Of a stretch of 64,000 bases of DNA, positions 55,962 to 64,000 are shown one piece after another (position 1 is the first letter of the stretch; each line of letters opens with the position of its first letter). Position numbers and translations under genes: made by a program. The notes beneath the pieces were generated by a model, which was given only the letters and a program-made list of their open reading frames with translations, did not search any database and was not told where the DNA came from. The DNA is from Variovorax sp. RA8 (GTDB lineage Bacteria > Pseudomonadota > Gammaproteobacteria > Burkholderiales > Burkholderiaceae_C). The stretch is from NCBI RefSeq assembly GCF_901827175.1, contig NZ_LR594662.1:682001-746000 (forward strand). The letters run 5' to 3'.

Positions 55962-56363
55962 ATGCGTCACGGACACGGACTCCGCAAACTCAACCGTACC
56001 AGCTCGCACCGCCTGGCGATGCTGCAGAACATGATGAACTCGCTCATCGAGCACGAGGTCATCAAGACCACGGTCCCCAAGGCCAAGGAACTGCGCCGCG
56101 TCATCGAGCCGATGATCACCCTGGCCAAGAAGCCGACGGTCGCCAATAAGCGCCTGGCATTCAATCGCCTGCGCGACCGCGACAGTGTGGTCAAGCTGTT
56201 CGGCGAACTGGGTCCGCGCTACCAGGCGCGCCCCGGCGGCTACACGCGCATCTTGAAGATGGGCTTCCGCGTGGGCGATAACGCTCCCATGGCTCTGGTC
56301 GAGCTAGTCGACCGTCCGGAAATCGCCGATACCCCTGCTGACGAGCAAACCGGCGAAGAATAA
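55962..56363 (+). CDS. rplQ: 50S ribosomal protein L17
   Basis: 133 residues opening [20 protein letters not shown] and ending in an acidic tail ([14 protein letters not shown]). L17 lies near the exit tunnel. It is the last protein gene of the cluster and stands 18 bases before the initiator tRNA gene. Confidence 0.98.
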   Translation: MRHGHGLRKLNRTSSHRLAMLQNMMNSLIEHEVIKTTVPKAKELRRVIEPMITLAKKPTVANKRLAFNRLRDRDSVVKLFGELGPRYQARPGGYTRILKMGFRVGDNAPMALVELVDRPEIADTPADEQTGEE

Positions 56364-56381
56364 GCTATAATATTTATCTGC

Positions 56382-56458
<77 letters not shown>

Positions 56459-56492
56459 GATTTTTTACGGGGTCGAGTTTCTCGTAAATTGC

Positions 56493-56527
56493 AAAACGCC
56501 CACTTCCGAGTGGGCGTTTTTGTTTTT
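56493..56527 (+). terminator. Rho-independent terminator of the ribosomal cluster and tRNA
   Basis: AAAACGCCCACT-TCCG-AGTGGGCGTTTT followed by TGTTTTTG, 35 bases after the tRNA. A perfect 12-pair stem with A-tract and T-tract on both sides, so it can work in both directions. Confidence 0.92.
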
Positions 56528-56850
56528 GCACTACGACGCGACAGGACTCGCAATTGCCAGCACGAAAATCGGCAATACACATTGGCGACATCTGGCTGCT
56601 AACGAAGAGCTCGTGAATGTCGGCGAGAAAAAATTCATGACGAATCCCTCGATTCCGCGTGAGCTGATTGAAACTCGATGGATACCGTACACCAGCCCGC
56701 TTCCACAGCCGGTTGCGTTCAACCGGAGACAGCACCTGCGGCTGGTCGATCGACGAACCAGATCGCGGGCCGAGCCGCCAACCGAGCGGCGCTGATCCTT
56801 TTCGATCCCGACGCCGAGAACAACACCTCCCGCCAAGTTCGCGGCCAAGC
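56528..56850. other. Gene-free stretch between the tRNA terminator and ridA
   Basis: 323 bases with no convincing gene and visibly lower GC than its neighbours. Open frames on both strands give no recognisable protein and no Shine-Dalgarno. No second copy of the tRNA 3' end, integrase or transposase remnant is visible. It separates the plus-strand ribosomal cluster from the convergent anthranilate operon. Confidence 0.5.
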
Positions 56851-57246
56851 TCAATCGGGCACGACGGCCGTGACTTCGATCTCCACCTTGGCCCGCGCTT
56901 CCACCAGCGCTGCGACCTGAACGGCGGTCATCGCCGGGAAGTTGCGCCCCATTGCGTCCCGATAAACCGGGCCCAGCTCGGCGAGGCGCCGGTTGTACTC
57001 GTCACGGTCGGTCACATACCAGGTCATGCGCACCATGTGCTCGGGGCCGGCTCCGCCCTCGCGGAGGATCTCGGCGATGTTGCGCAGTGCCTGGCCGGCC
57101 TGCTCGATGAAGTCGTCGGAGACGAACTGCTGCTGCGCATCCCAGCCAACCTGTCCCCCGACGAAAATCATCGTGCCGCGCGCGGCGACCCCGTTCGCGT
57201 AGCCCCTGGGAGGTGCCCAGCCTGCCGGTTGCAAGAGTTTGTTCAT
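56851..57246 (-). CDS. RidA-family enamine/imine deaminase
   Basis: A 131-residue RidA/YjgF protein: GMIFVGGQVGWD-like TMIFVGGQVGWDAQQQFV, EHMVRMTWYVTDRDEYNR, and NFPAMTAVQVAALVEARAKVEIEVTAV with the substrate-binding Glu near the end. RidA hydrolyses reactive enamines/imines, such as 2-aminoacrylate, to ketones. As the last gene of the anthranilate operon, overlapping the ligase by 4 bases, it may act on the amino-cyclohexene intermediate of that pathway. That role is inference. Some relatives lack the Arg needed for amino-acid-derived imines. Confidence 0.88.
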   Translation of the reverse strand: MNKLLQPAGWAPPRGYANGVAARGTMIFVGGQVGWDAQQQFVSDDFIEQAGQALRNIAEILREGGAGPEHMVRMTWYVTDRDEYNRRLAELGPVYRDAMGRNFPAMTAVQVAALVEARAKVEIEVTAVVPD

Positions 57247-58859
57247 GGTGTCATCTGCCTCAGTTTGAATCGTTGGAGCTTTCCGGTTTCGGTGCGCGGC
57301 AAGCCGCCAACGAACTCGATCTCCCGTGGGTATTTGAAGGGTGCAATGGTGGCCTTGACGTGGTCCTGGAGTGCCTTGACCATCGCTGCATCGCCGGTGT
57401 GGCCGGGCTTGAGCACGCAGAAGGCCTTGACGATCATCCCGCGCTCCTCGTCCGGCTTGCCGACGACGCCGCACTCGGCGACGGCGGGGTGCTTGAGCAG
57501 CGCATCCTCGACCTCCGGCCCGCCCACGTTGTAGCCGGCCGTGATGATCATGTCGTCAGCGCGCGACTGGTAGAAGAAGTAGCCGTCCTCGTCCTGCATG
57601 AAGGCGTCGCCTGGGTAGTTCCAGCCCTTCTTCACATAGTCGGTCTGGCGCGGATCGTCGAGATAGCGGCAGCCGACCGGGCCGATCAATGCCAGCTTGC
57701 CGACGGTGCCGCGCGGCAGCTCATTCCCCTCATCGTCGACCACCTTGGCGGTGAATCCGGGCACGACCTTGCCCACTGCGCCGCGCCGGACTTCAGCGCC
57801 GGCCGAAGAGATGTAGATGTGGAACACCTCGGTGCCGCCGATGCCATCCACCATCTCGATGCCGGTCGCTTCCTTCCACAGCTGACGCGTCGCATCCGGA
57901 AGCGCCTCCCCGGCGCTCACGCTGATGCGCAACGTGGGGACGCCCAAGGCTTTGGCAAAGGGCGCCATCTGCCGATAGAAGGTGGGCGCGGTGTAGCAGA
58001 TCGTCGCGCCTGCGTCTCGGATGGTCTTGACCATGCTCTCCGGCGTGTACGCGCCATCGTTGAAATAAACGGAGGCGCCGGCCCACATCGGGAAGATCAG
58101 CAGCCCGCCGAGCCCGAAGGTGAAGGCCAAGGGCGGCGAGCCCAGCACGATGTCGTCGCTGCGGGCGCGCAGCACGTGGCGCGGCCAGGTCTCGCACATC
58201 GCGAGCACGTCGCGGTGCGTGGTCACCGGCGCCTTCGGCTTGCCGGTCGTGCCGGAAGTGAAGGCCAGCAAGGCGATGTCGTCTGCGGCGGTGGGGCAGG
58301 CCTTGAAGACCCCAGTCTTGGTGGCGGCGCGCATCTCCAAGGAGCCCGGCACCTCGGGCTGATTGAAGGCGATCACCGTCTCGAGCACTGGATGGGCCTG
58401 CTGCGCGCTCTGGATCTCACCCAGCAAGCGGCCGTCACACAGTGCGACCGAGGGGCGCGCCTTCTCGATGATGTCGCCCAACTCCTTGGCGCGCAGCAGT
58501 GGCATAGTGGCGACCGCGATCAGTCCCGCCTTCACGACCGCGAGCCAGCCCAGTGCCATCGCGATCGAATTGCCGCCGCGCAGGAGCACGCGGTTGCCGG
58601 GTATCAGGCCCAGGTCTTCTACCAGCACCTGCGCAATGCGATTAACCTCCGCGGCGGCCTCGGCATAGGTCAGCGTGCGCGCTTGCGAACGCAGCATCGG
58701 CTGGCGGGCCCACGGCTTGGAGGCGGCCTTGTCCAGCAGCTCCTCCACGAGGTTCAACGGGTCCGGCAACTGCAACTCCGGCAGGTCGTAGCGCAACATC
58801 GGCAACTGCTCCGCTGGCGGCAGCCGATCGTGAACGAAGCGATCGACCTGTGCACTCAT
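57243..58859 (-). CDS. 2-aminobenzoate/benzoate-type CoA ligase
   Basis: A 538-residue acyl-CoA synthetase that activates an aromatic acid through an acyl-adenylate. It has the P-loop-like [21 protein letters not shown], the GGTEVFHIY motif, and the C-terminal hinge [25 protein letters not shown] with the catalytic lysine in [14 protein letters not shown]. The family is that of benzoate and 2-aminobenzoate CoA ligases. Its place beside the bifunctional monooxygenase/reductase favours 2-aminobenzoate. The start at 58859 overlaps the dehydrogenase stop. Confidence 0.88.
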   Translation of the reverse strand: MSAQVDRFVHDRLPPAEQLPMLRYDLPELQLPDPLNLVEELLDKAASKPWARQPMLRSQARTLTYAEAAAEVNRIAQVLVEDLGLIPGNRVLLRGGNSIAMALGWLAVVKAGLIAVATMPLLRAKELGDIIEKARPSVALCDGRLLGEIQSAQQAHPVLETVIAFNQPEVPGSLEMRAATKTGVFKACPTAADDIALLAFTSGTTGKPKAPVTTHRDVLAMCETWPRHVLRARSDDIVLGSPPLAFTFGLGGLLIFPMWAGASVYFNDGAYTPESMVKTIRDAGATICYTAPTFYRQMAPFAKALGVPTLRISVSAGEALPDATRQLWKEATGIEMVDGIGGTEVFHIYISSAGAEVRRGAVGKVVPGFTAKVVDDEGNELPRGTVGKLALIGPVGCRYLDDPRQTDYVKKGWNYPGDAFMQDEDGYFFYQSRADDMIITAGYNVGGPEVEDALLKHPAVAECGVVGKPDEERGMIVKAFCVLKPGHTGDAAMVKALQDHVKATIAPFKYPREIEFVGGLPRTETGKLQRFKLRQMTP

Positions 58860-60052
58860 GACAAGCTCCGCAACACGGCCTTGCCGATGATCAGCTGCTG
58901 CACCTCCGTCGCGCCTTCGTAGATGCGCAGCGACCGGATGTCGCGGTAGAGGCTCTCGACCTTGGTGCCCACCTTCACGCCCAGGCCGCCGTGCATCTGC
59001 AGCGCCATGTCGATCACGCGGCTCGCGTTCTCGGTGGCGCACATCTTGGCCATCGCGGCCGCCGCCGTGATGTCGCCTGCGGGTGGGGCGCCGCGACTCT
59101 CGCTGTCGTCGCGCATCCAGGCGGCGCGGTAGGTCAGCAGCGCGGCGCTGTCGATCAGCGCGGCCATCTCGCCAAGCTTGGCCTGCGTGAGCTGGAAGTC
59201 CGCCAGGGTCTGACCGAACATGCGGCGGTTGCTCGCATGCCGCACGGCTTCGGCCAGCGCGCGGCGCGCCATGCCGAGCGCAGCGCCGGCGACCGAGGCA
59301 CGGAAGATGTCGAGCGTGCGCATCGCGAGCTTGAAGCCGCCGTTCAGCTCGCCCAGCTGTGTCTCACGGGGGACCGCGCAGCCTTCGAAGCGTAGCGTGG
59401 CCAGCGGATGCGGCGCCATGACCTCGATATGGTCCGAGGTGTCCAGCCCCGGCGTGCTCGCGTCGACGACGAAGGCCGTGATGCCGCGTGATCCTGCGCC
59501 CGGGTCGGTCTTGGCGAACACGCAGTAGAAGTCGGCGATGCCGCCGTTGCTGATCCAGGTCTTCTGGCCGTCAAGGCGCCAGCCCTGCGGCGTGGCGACT
59601 GCCTGCATCGCCATCGCGCCCACGTCCGACCCGGCCTCGGGCTCGCTGAGCGCGAAGGCCGCGATCTTGTGGCCCCGCGCCACGGCGCCCAGGTAGTCGC
59701 GCTGCTGCGCGGCGCTGCCCGCCAGCGTGATCGCGCCGCTGCCCAGGCCCTGCATGGCGAAGGCGAAATCGGCGAGCGGCGAATGGAAGGCCAGCGTCTC
59801 GCGCAGCAGCACCAGCGCGCGCGAGTCCAGGCGCTCCAGCGCGCCGCCCGATGCGGCCGGCACGCAATAACGCAGCCAACCGCCCTCGCCGAGGCGTCTC
59901 ACCCAGTCGCGGCAGGCGACGCGGTCGTCGCGCTCATCTACCGATTGCGCCGCCGCCCAAGGCAGCAGCTCGCATGAAAGCGCGCGGTGCGCGTCGTCGA
60001 AGAAGGGCAGCGCCAGATGCGCTGTGGAGGGGGGCGTTGCGGATGCAGCCAT
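58856..60052 (-). CDS. Acyl-CoA dehydrogenase
   Basis: A 398-residue FAD enzyme that introduces a double bond in an acyl-CoA and passes electrons to ETF. Motifs are [18 protein letters not shown] (FAD and substrate), [18 protein letters not shown], and [23 protein letters not shown] with the catalytic-base Glu position in IYEGATE. In this operon it likely oxidises the ring-derived CoA ester in the later steps of anthranilate breakdown. Confidence 0.9.
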   Translation of the reverse strand: MAASATPPSTAHLALPFFDDAHRALSCELLPWAAAQSVDERDDRVACRDWVRRLGEGGWLRYCVPAASGGALERLDSRALVLLRETLAFHSPLADFAFAMQGLGSGAITLAGSAAQQRDYLGAVARGHKIAAFALSEPEAGSDVGAMAMQAVATPQGWRLDGQKTWISNGGIADFYCVFAKTDPGAGSRGITAFVVDASTPGLDTSDHIEVMAPHPLATLRFEGCAVPRETQLGELNGGFKLAMRTLDIFRASVAGAALGMARRALAEAVRHASNRRMFGQTLADFQLTQAKLGEMAALIDSAALLTYRAAWMRDDSESRGAPPAGDITAAAAMAKMCATENASRVIDMALQMHGGLGVKVGTKVESLYRDIRSLRIYEGATEVQQLIIGKAVLRSLS

Positions 60053-60056
60053 CGCT

Positions 60057-60911
60057 TCAGTCCCCGCCGAACGCCGGCTTGCGCTTGGCCGCGAACGCCT
60101 CGAAGGCGCGCTTGAAGTCCTCGGTCTGCATGCAGATCGCCTGGGCCTGGGCTTCGGCCTCGATCGCCTGGTCGATGGTCATCGCCCATTCCTGCGAGAG
60201 CATGGTCTTGGTCATGCCGTGCGCGAAACTCGGCCCTTCGGCCAGCTTGCGCGCCATGGTGGTGGCGGCGGACAGGAGCGAGTCGCTTTCGTGCAAGGCG
60301 TTGAAGAAGCCCCAGGCCTGCCCCTCCTGCGCCGTCATCGCGCGGCCGGTGAACAGCAGCTCCGAGGCTCGGCCCTGGCCGATCACCCGCGGCAGCAACG
60401 CGCAGGCCCCCATGTCGGCACCGGCCAGCCCGACGCGCGTGAACAGGAAGGCGGTATTCGTGGATGGCGTGCCGTAGCGCAGGTCGCAGGCCAACGCGAT
60501 CATCGCGCCGGCGCCCGCGCACACGCCGTCGATCGCACCCACGATGGGCTGCGGGCAATGGCGCATCGCCTTCACCAGGTCGCCCGTCATGCGCGTGAAC
60601 TCCAGCAGCTCCGGCATGCGCATCCTGGTCAGCGGACCGATGATCTCGTGCACGTCCCCGCCCGAGCAGAAATTCCCGCCCGCGCCGGTCACCACGATGG
60701 CCTTGACGTCGGTCGCGAAGTTCAGCGCACGGAACAGGTCGCGCAGCTCGGCATAGGAATCGAAGGTCAGCGGGTTCTTGCGTTCCGGCCTGTTCAGGGT
60801 GATGGTGCCGACGCCGGCCTCGAAGGCCCAGCTGAAGTGCTCGGCCTTGTAGGAAGATTTCGGTTCGAACTGCGCGTGCATGGGATTGCCTGCGCCGATG
60901 TAGTGTTTCAT
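60057..60911 (-). CDS. Crotonase-fold (enoyl-CoA hydratase/isomerase family) enzyme
   Basis: The 284-residue protein has the CoA-binding [16 protein letters not shown] oxyanion block and [17 protein letters not shown], ending [30 protein letters not shown]. The two Glu residues used by true enoyl-CoA hydratases (GGCELA and PEI positions) are replaced (GAGAMIA and FTRVG), while an Asp is present in AGADMG, so the reaction is probably not simple hydration. Ring opening or isomerisation of the alicyclic CoA ester is a candidate. GGAGG precedes the start, and it overlaps marR by 4 bases. Confidence 0.85.
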   Translation of the reverse strand: MKHYIGAGNPMHAQFEPKSSYKAEHFSWAFEAGVGTITLNRPERKNPLTFDSYAELRDLFRALNFATDVKAIVVTGAGGNFCSGGDVHEIIGPLTRMRMPELLEFTRMTGDLVKAMRHCPQPIVGAIDGVCAGAGAMIALACDLRYGTPSTNTAFLFTRVGLAGADMGACALLPRVIGQGRASELLFTGRAMTAQEGQAWGFFNALHESDSLLSAATTMARKLAEGPSFAHGMTKTMLSQEWAMTIDQAIEAEAQAQAICMQTEDFKRAFEAFAAKRKPAFGGD

Positions 60912-61384
60912 AGGGCCTCCGCCAATTGCTGATGGGAATGCTGCTTGACCTTGCCGAGCAGCTTGTGCAGCTGCGCGATCTCCTTGGCATTGAGCGCCGC
61001 GAAGGCGTCGACGATCCATGCCTCGTGCTGCTGCGCCATGTCGTTGAAAAGCCGTCGCCCGCGCGGCGTGAGGCGCACGCGCCACGCGCGGCGGTCGCCC
61101 TCCACATCGACGCGCTCGACCAGGCCCTCGGCCACCAGCTGGTCGGTGATGCCGGTGATGTTGCCGCCGGTGACCATCATGCGGCGCGACAGCTCGTTCA
61201 TCTTGAGCCCGTCGGGCGCGCGTTCCAGCTGCGACATCAGGTCGAAGCGGGGCAGGGTGGTGCCGAACTGTTCGCGCAGTTCGTTGCGCACCTGCTTCTC
61301 GATCAGCTGCGTGCAGGTCAGGAGCCGCAGCCAGAGCCGCAACTCCTCCGGATGCTCGCTGTGGACGCGCGCTTCGAGGTCCAT
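60908..61384 (-). CDS. MarR-family repressor of the aromatic operon
   Basis: A 158-residue winged-helix protein with [49 protein letters not shown] (in pieces, about 50-98) and [17 protein letters not shown] as the wing. MarR proteins bind short palindromes and release DNA upon binding an aromatic ligand, often a CoA thioester. Its gene lies inside the operon it should regulate, 2 bases after the monooxygenase/reductase stop, and a palindrome stands at the operon promoter. Confidence 0.9.
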   Translation of the reverse strand: MDLEARVHSEHPEELRLWLRLLTCTQLIEKQVRNELREQFGTTLPRFDLMSQLERAPDGLKMNELSRRMMVTGGNITGITDQLVAEGLVERVDVEGDRRAWRVRLTPRGRRLFNDMAQQHEAWIVDAFAALNAKEIAQLHKLLGKVKQHSHQQLAEAL

Positions 61385-61386
61385 GC

Positions 61387-63750
61387 CTATTGCTCCTCCT
61401 CGGGATCGCGCGGCGCCGCGCTTGCTGCCATTGCGGCGGCGAGCTGCTGCTGCTTGGCGATCTCGCGGTACATCTGGTCGCGGCCGCTCAGGTACTGCCT
61501 GGGCCAGTCGATGTCGCGGCTTTGCAGCTTGGCCGTCTCGTGCAGGGTCCAGGCCGGATCGGCCAGGTGCGGTCGCGCGATAGCGCAAAGGTCGGCCCGG
61601 CCCGCGGCGATGATGCTGTTGGCCTGGTCGGCGTCGGTGATCGCGCCCACCGCGATCGTCGAGATGCCCACCTCGTTGCGGATGCGGTCGGCAAAGGGCG
61701 TCTGGTACATGCGGCCGTACACCGGCTTCGCCGCGCGGGTGGTCTGGCCGGAGGAGACGTCGATGAAATCGCAGTCCGCGTCTTTGAACAGGCGTGCCAC
61801 CACCACGGCGTCTGCGTCGGTATTGCCACCCGGCGCCCAATCATGGGCCGAGATCCGCACGCTCATCGGCTTGTCCTCGGGCCAGGCCGCGCGCATGGCG
61901 CGGAACACTTCCAGCGGATATCGGCAGCGGTTCTCGAGGCTGCCGCCGTACTCGTCGGTGCGCAGGTTGGTCAGCGGGCTGATGAAGGAGGCCAGCAGAT
62001 AGCCGTGCGCGCAGTGCAGCTCCAGCCAGTCGAAACCGGCCGCGGCGGCACGCCGGGTGGAGGCCACGAATTGCTCGCGCAGCTCATCCATCTGGGCCCG
62101 CGTCATCGCGGCTGGCAGCTGATTTTGTTCTCCGTAGGCCACGGGGCTGGCGGCGATCAGCGGCCAATTGCCTTCGGGCAGCGGCTCGTCGATCGCTTCC
62201 CAGCCCAGTTGCGTGGAGCCTTTCGGTCCGCTGTGACCTAGCTGCATGCCGATCTTCGCGCTGGTCTGCGAGTGGACGAAGTCGACGATACGCTTGAAGG
62301 CGGCCGACTGCGCATCGTTGTAGAGCCCGGTGCATCCCGGCGTAATGCGCCCTTCCGGCGTGGGACTGGTCATCTCCACGAAAACAATGGCTGCGCCGCC
62401 GAGTGCGCGTGCGCCGAGATGCACGAGCAGAAAATCCTGCGGCACGCCATCCACTGAGCTGTAGGTCGCCATGGGCGAGACCATGATCCGATTCTTGAGC
62501 GTCAGGCCGCGCACCTTCAGCGGCAACAGCATCGGGGGCACGGACTTGCCGCCCGAAAGCCATTGCTCATAGCCCCCTAGCCATTCCGTGTCACGCAGCC
62601 GCAGGTTCTCGTGGCTGATGCGCTGCGAGCGCGTCAGCAGCGAGTAGGCGAACTGCTCGATCTCCATGCCCGTGTAGCGCTTCACGTTCTCGAACCACTC
62701 GGTCGAATTGCGCGCCGCGTTCTGGATCTTCAGCACCTCCACGCTGCGCCGCGCTTCATAGGCCTCGAGCACGGTATCGATCTCGCCGCCGCTCGCGAAC
62801 TCGTTGCACAGGTCGATCGCGTCCTCGAGTGCGAGCTTGGTGCCCGAGCCGATCGAGAAATGCGCCGTGTGCGCCGCATCGCCCATCAGCACCACCGGCA
62901 CGCTCTTGCCCTTGACGTCGATGCGGTGCGTCCAGTGCTTGCATACCACGCGCGGGAAGCGGATCCAGTTGGCCGAGCCGCGCAGGTGGGAGGCATTGCT
63001 GATCAGCGCGTGGCCGCCCAGGTACTTCGCGAACATCTTCTCGCAGAAGGCAATCGCCTCTGGTTGCTCCATCTGGTCCAGGCCGTGGGCCTTCCAGACT
63101 TCCTCGGGCGTCTCCACGATGAAGGTCGAGGTCTTGTCGTCGAACTGGTAGGCATGGGCCTGGAACCAGCCATGCTCGGTCTGTTCGAAGGCGAAGGTGA
63201 AGGCGTCGAAGGTCTGGTGCGTCCCGAGCCAGACGAAGCGGCACTGGCGCAGGTCGACGTCGGGCTCGAAGACTTCGGCGTAGCGCTGGCGGATGCGGCT
63301 GTTGAGGCCGTCGCTGGCGATCACCAGGTCGGCGTCGTACTGGGCGGCCAGGGCCTGGTCGTCCGTCACGTCGGTCTCGAACACCAGCTTGACCCCCAGG
63401 GCCAGGCAGCGCTCCTGCAGGATGTTGAGCAGCCGCTTGCGCCCGATGCCGCAGAAGCCGTGGCCGCCCGAGCGCACCTGACGGCCCTTGAAGAAGACCT
63501 GGATGTCGTCCCAATGGTGGAACTCGTTGCCGATCAGCGAGGCGGTCTGCGGATCGGCTGCACGCAGGTTGTCCAGCGTCTGATCGCTCAGTACCACGCC
63601 CCAGCCAAAAGTGTCGAAGGGGCGGTTGCGCTCGACCACGGTGACCTCGAGCCCGGGCTGCCTGGCTTTCATCAGGAGCGCGAAGTAGAGGCCGGCGGGG
63701 CCGCCGCCGATGCACAGGATGCGCTGCAGGGTGGATGCTGAGCTATTCAT
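61387..63750 (-). CDS. 2-aminobenzoyl-CoA monooxygenase/reductase (salicylyl-CoA 5-hydroxylase type fusion)
   Basis: A 787-residue fusion of two flavoenzymes. The N-terminal half (about 1-385) is a class A FAD monooxygenase with [28 protein letters not shown] and [16 protein letters not shown]. The C-terminal half (about 400-770) is an Old Yellow Enzyme-like FMN reductase with [52 protein letters not shown] (in pieces) and [16 protein letters not shown]. In Azoarcus evansii this fusion dearomatises 2-aminobenzoyl-CoA to a 2-amino-5-oxo-cyclohexene carboxyl-CoA. Neighbouring ligase, crotonase and dehydrogenase support that role; no gentisate dioxygenase is present, which argues against the salicylate path. 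Confidence 0.9.
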   Translation of the reverse strand: MNSSASTLQRILCIGGGPAGLYFALLMKARQPGLEVTVVERNRPFDTFGWGVVLSDQTLDNLRAADPQTASLIGNEFHHWDDIQVFFKGRQVRSGGHGFCGIGRKRLLNILQERCLALGVKLVFETDVTDDQALAAQYDADLVIASDGLNSRIRQRYAEVFEPDVDLRQCRFVWLGTHQTFDAFTFAFEQTEHGWFQAHAYQFDDKTSTFIVETPEEVWKAHGLDQMEQPEAIAFCEKMFAKYLGGHALISNASHLRGSANWIRFPRVVCKHWTHRIDVKGKSVPVVLMGDAAHTAHFSIGSGTKLALEDAIDLCNEFASGGEIDTVLEAYEARRSVEVLKIQNAARNSTEWFENVKRYTGMEIEQFAYSLLTRSQRISHENLRLRDTEWLGGYEQWLSGGKSVPPMLLPLKVRGLTLKNRIMVSPMATYSSVDGVPQDFLLVHLGARALGGAAIVFVEMTSPTPEGRITPGCTGLYNDAQSAAFKRIVDFVHSQTSAKIGMQLGHSGPKGSTQLGWEAIDEPLPEGNWPLIAASPVAYGEQNQLPAAMTRAQMDELREQFVASTRRAAAAGFDWLELHCAHGYLLASFISPLTNLRTDEYGGSLENRCRYPLEVFRAMRAAWPEDKPMSVRISAHDWAPGGNTDADAVVVARLFKDADCDFIDVSSGQTTRAAKPVYGRMYQTPFADRIRNEVGISTIAVGAITDADQANSIIAAGRADLCAIARPHLADPAWTLHETAKLQSRDIDWPRQYLSGRDQMYREIAKQQQLAAAMAASAAPRDPEEEQ

Positions 63751-63758
63751 GGATCAAT

Positions 63759-63786
63759 AGTTTAGACCTAAACAATATGATGTCAA
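63759..63786 (-). promoter_or_regulatory. Promoter of the anthranilate operon
   Basis: On the minus strand, TTGACA (63786-63781) and TAAACT (63764-63759) are 16 bases apart. The predicted start near 63752 would leave the mRNA with almost no leader before the ATG at 63750, and there is no Shine-Dalgarno. Confidence 0.6.
63760..63773. promoter_or_regulatory. MarR-type operator GTTTAG-N2-CTAAAC
   Basis: A 6+6 palindrome with a 2-base centre overlaps the -10 element and the spacer of the operon promoter; two more symmetrical pairs follow one mismatch on either side (ATA..AAT). Size and position suit binding by the operon's MarR protein, blocking RNA polymerase. Confidence 0.65.
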
Positions 63787-63850
63787 CTCCATGAAGGGCT
63801 TTCCCTGAGGGTCGGTTGACGACTTTGCGCGTGCTGGCAAGAATGGCTCC

Positions 63851-64000
63851 ATGCCAAGTCTGATGCCAAGCTCCGTGCCCAGCCTGATGCCGAAGATCGA
63901 GTCGCAGCTTTCCGATCTGCCGGTTCCGCTGACGCTGCAGTTGCCCGATGGCCGGCAGGTGAGCCGGCCGGGATCGCGAATCACGCTGGCCTTCTCGGAC
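63851..64000 (+). CDS. N-terminal part of an unidentified gene, possibly cyclopropane-fatty-acyl-phospholipid synthase family
   Basis: An open frame of 50 codons runs off the window end. After a repetitive opening (MPSLMPSSVPSLMPK) it continues ESQLSDLPVPLTLQLPDGRQ and VSRPGSRITLAFSD, which resembles the N-terminal beta-structure of cyclopropane-fatty-acyl-phospholipid synthases. The true start could be any of ATG 63851, 63863 or 63893. It is divergent from the anthranilate operon, about 100 bases between starts. The family call is tentative. Confidence 0.5.
   Translation, partial: MPSLMPSSVPSLMPKIESQLSDLPVPLTLQLPDGRQVSRPGSRITLAFSD

Noticed and set aside
61387..63750. Frameshifted or accidentally joined genes
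   Set aside because: The two flavoprotein halves are in one frame with a normal linker, and this fusion is a known enzyme type.

Overview
The window is strongly GC-rich, gene-dense chromosomal DNA from a betaproteobacterium, most likely Burkholderiales family Comamonadaceae (Variovorax-like). This rests on recognised protein types: three Bug/PhaM/DUF3567-type families that abound in that group, a polyhydroxybutyrate granule protein, an aerobic CoA-dependent aromatic pathway, and long-form ribosomal proteins typical of betaproteobacteria. No phage, insertion sequence, CRISPR array, rRNA or integrase was seen, so this is core chromosome with catabolic islands rather than a mobile element.

Layout. 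1-3.3 kb: the end of an acyl-CoA carboxylase carboxyltransferase gene, an exported SGNH esterase and a small exported WXXGXW-type protein. 3.35-6.8 kb (minus): a tight purU-glcD-lrgA-lrgB operon whose content resembles a glycolate/C1 salvage set. 6.9-13 kb: an omega-aminotransferase, a ChaN lipoprotein, an AbrB-type membrane protein, DUF3567 and DUF3108 proteins, and a fumarylacetoacetase-like enzyme. 13-16.9 kb: a LuxR-type regulator divergent from an FAD monooxygenase, a DUF2783 protein and a Bug binding protein. 18.6-21.9 kb: a copper uptake operon (DUF2946, TonB receptor, PCuAC chaperone). 22-24 kb: PhaM and a FIST protein. 24-27.2 kb: an M20 amidohydrolase and a Bug protein, divergent from a LysR regulator with a clear T-N11-A box. 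27.2-30.3 kb: two paralogous DadA-like genes, each behind its own glycine riboswitch region. 30.4-34.7 kb: an XRE regulator and a lipid locus (CREST-type hydrolase, LplT-PlsC fusion, PAP2 phosphatase). 34.8-37.8 kb: an operon of poorly described membrane/secreted proteins ending in a double zinc-ribbon protein. 37.8-46.9 kb: an SDR enzyme, tgt-queA, recG, oxyR-dps, ubiA and proC.

47.2-56.5 kb is the spc/alpha ribosomal operon, rplN through rplQ with secY, infA, rpmJ and rpoA. It is led by a near-consensus promoter, has no S10 genes directly upstream, carries three terminator-like hairpins around rpsD, rpoA and rplQ, and ends in an initiator tRNA gene. 56.85-63.75 kb (minus) is an operon for aerobic 2-aminobenzoate (anthranilate) degradation through CoA thioesters: bifunctional monooxygenase/reductase, MarR, crotonase-fold enzyme, acyl-CoA dehydrogenase, CoA ligase and RidA. 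Its promoter overlaps a MarR-type palindrome. The window ends in the first codons of another gene.

The observations most worth following are the duplicated riboswitch-DadA units in which one aptamer has decayed, the purU-glcD-lrgAB operon that parallels plant photorespiratory functions, the unexplained DUF2145/zinc-ribbon operon, and the anthranilate operon with a crotonase that lacks the usual catalytic glutamates and a RidA that may act on an enamine intermediate.
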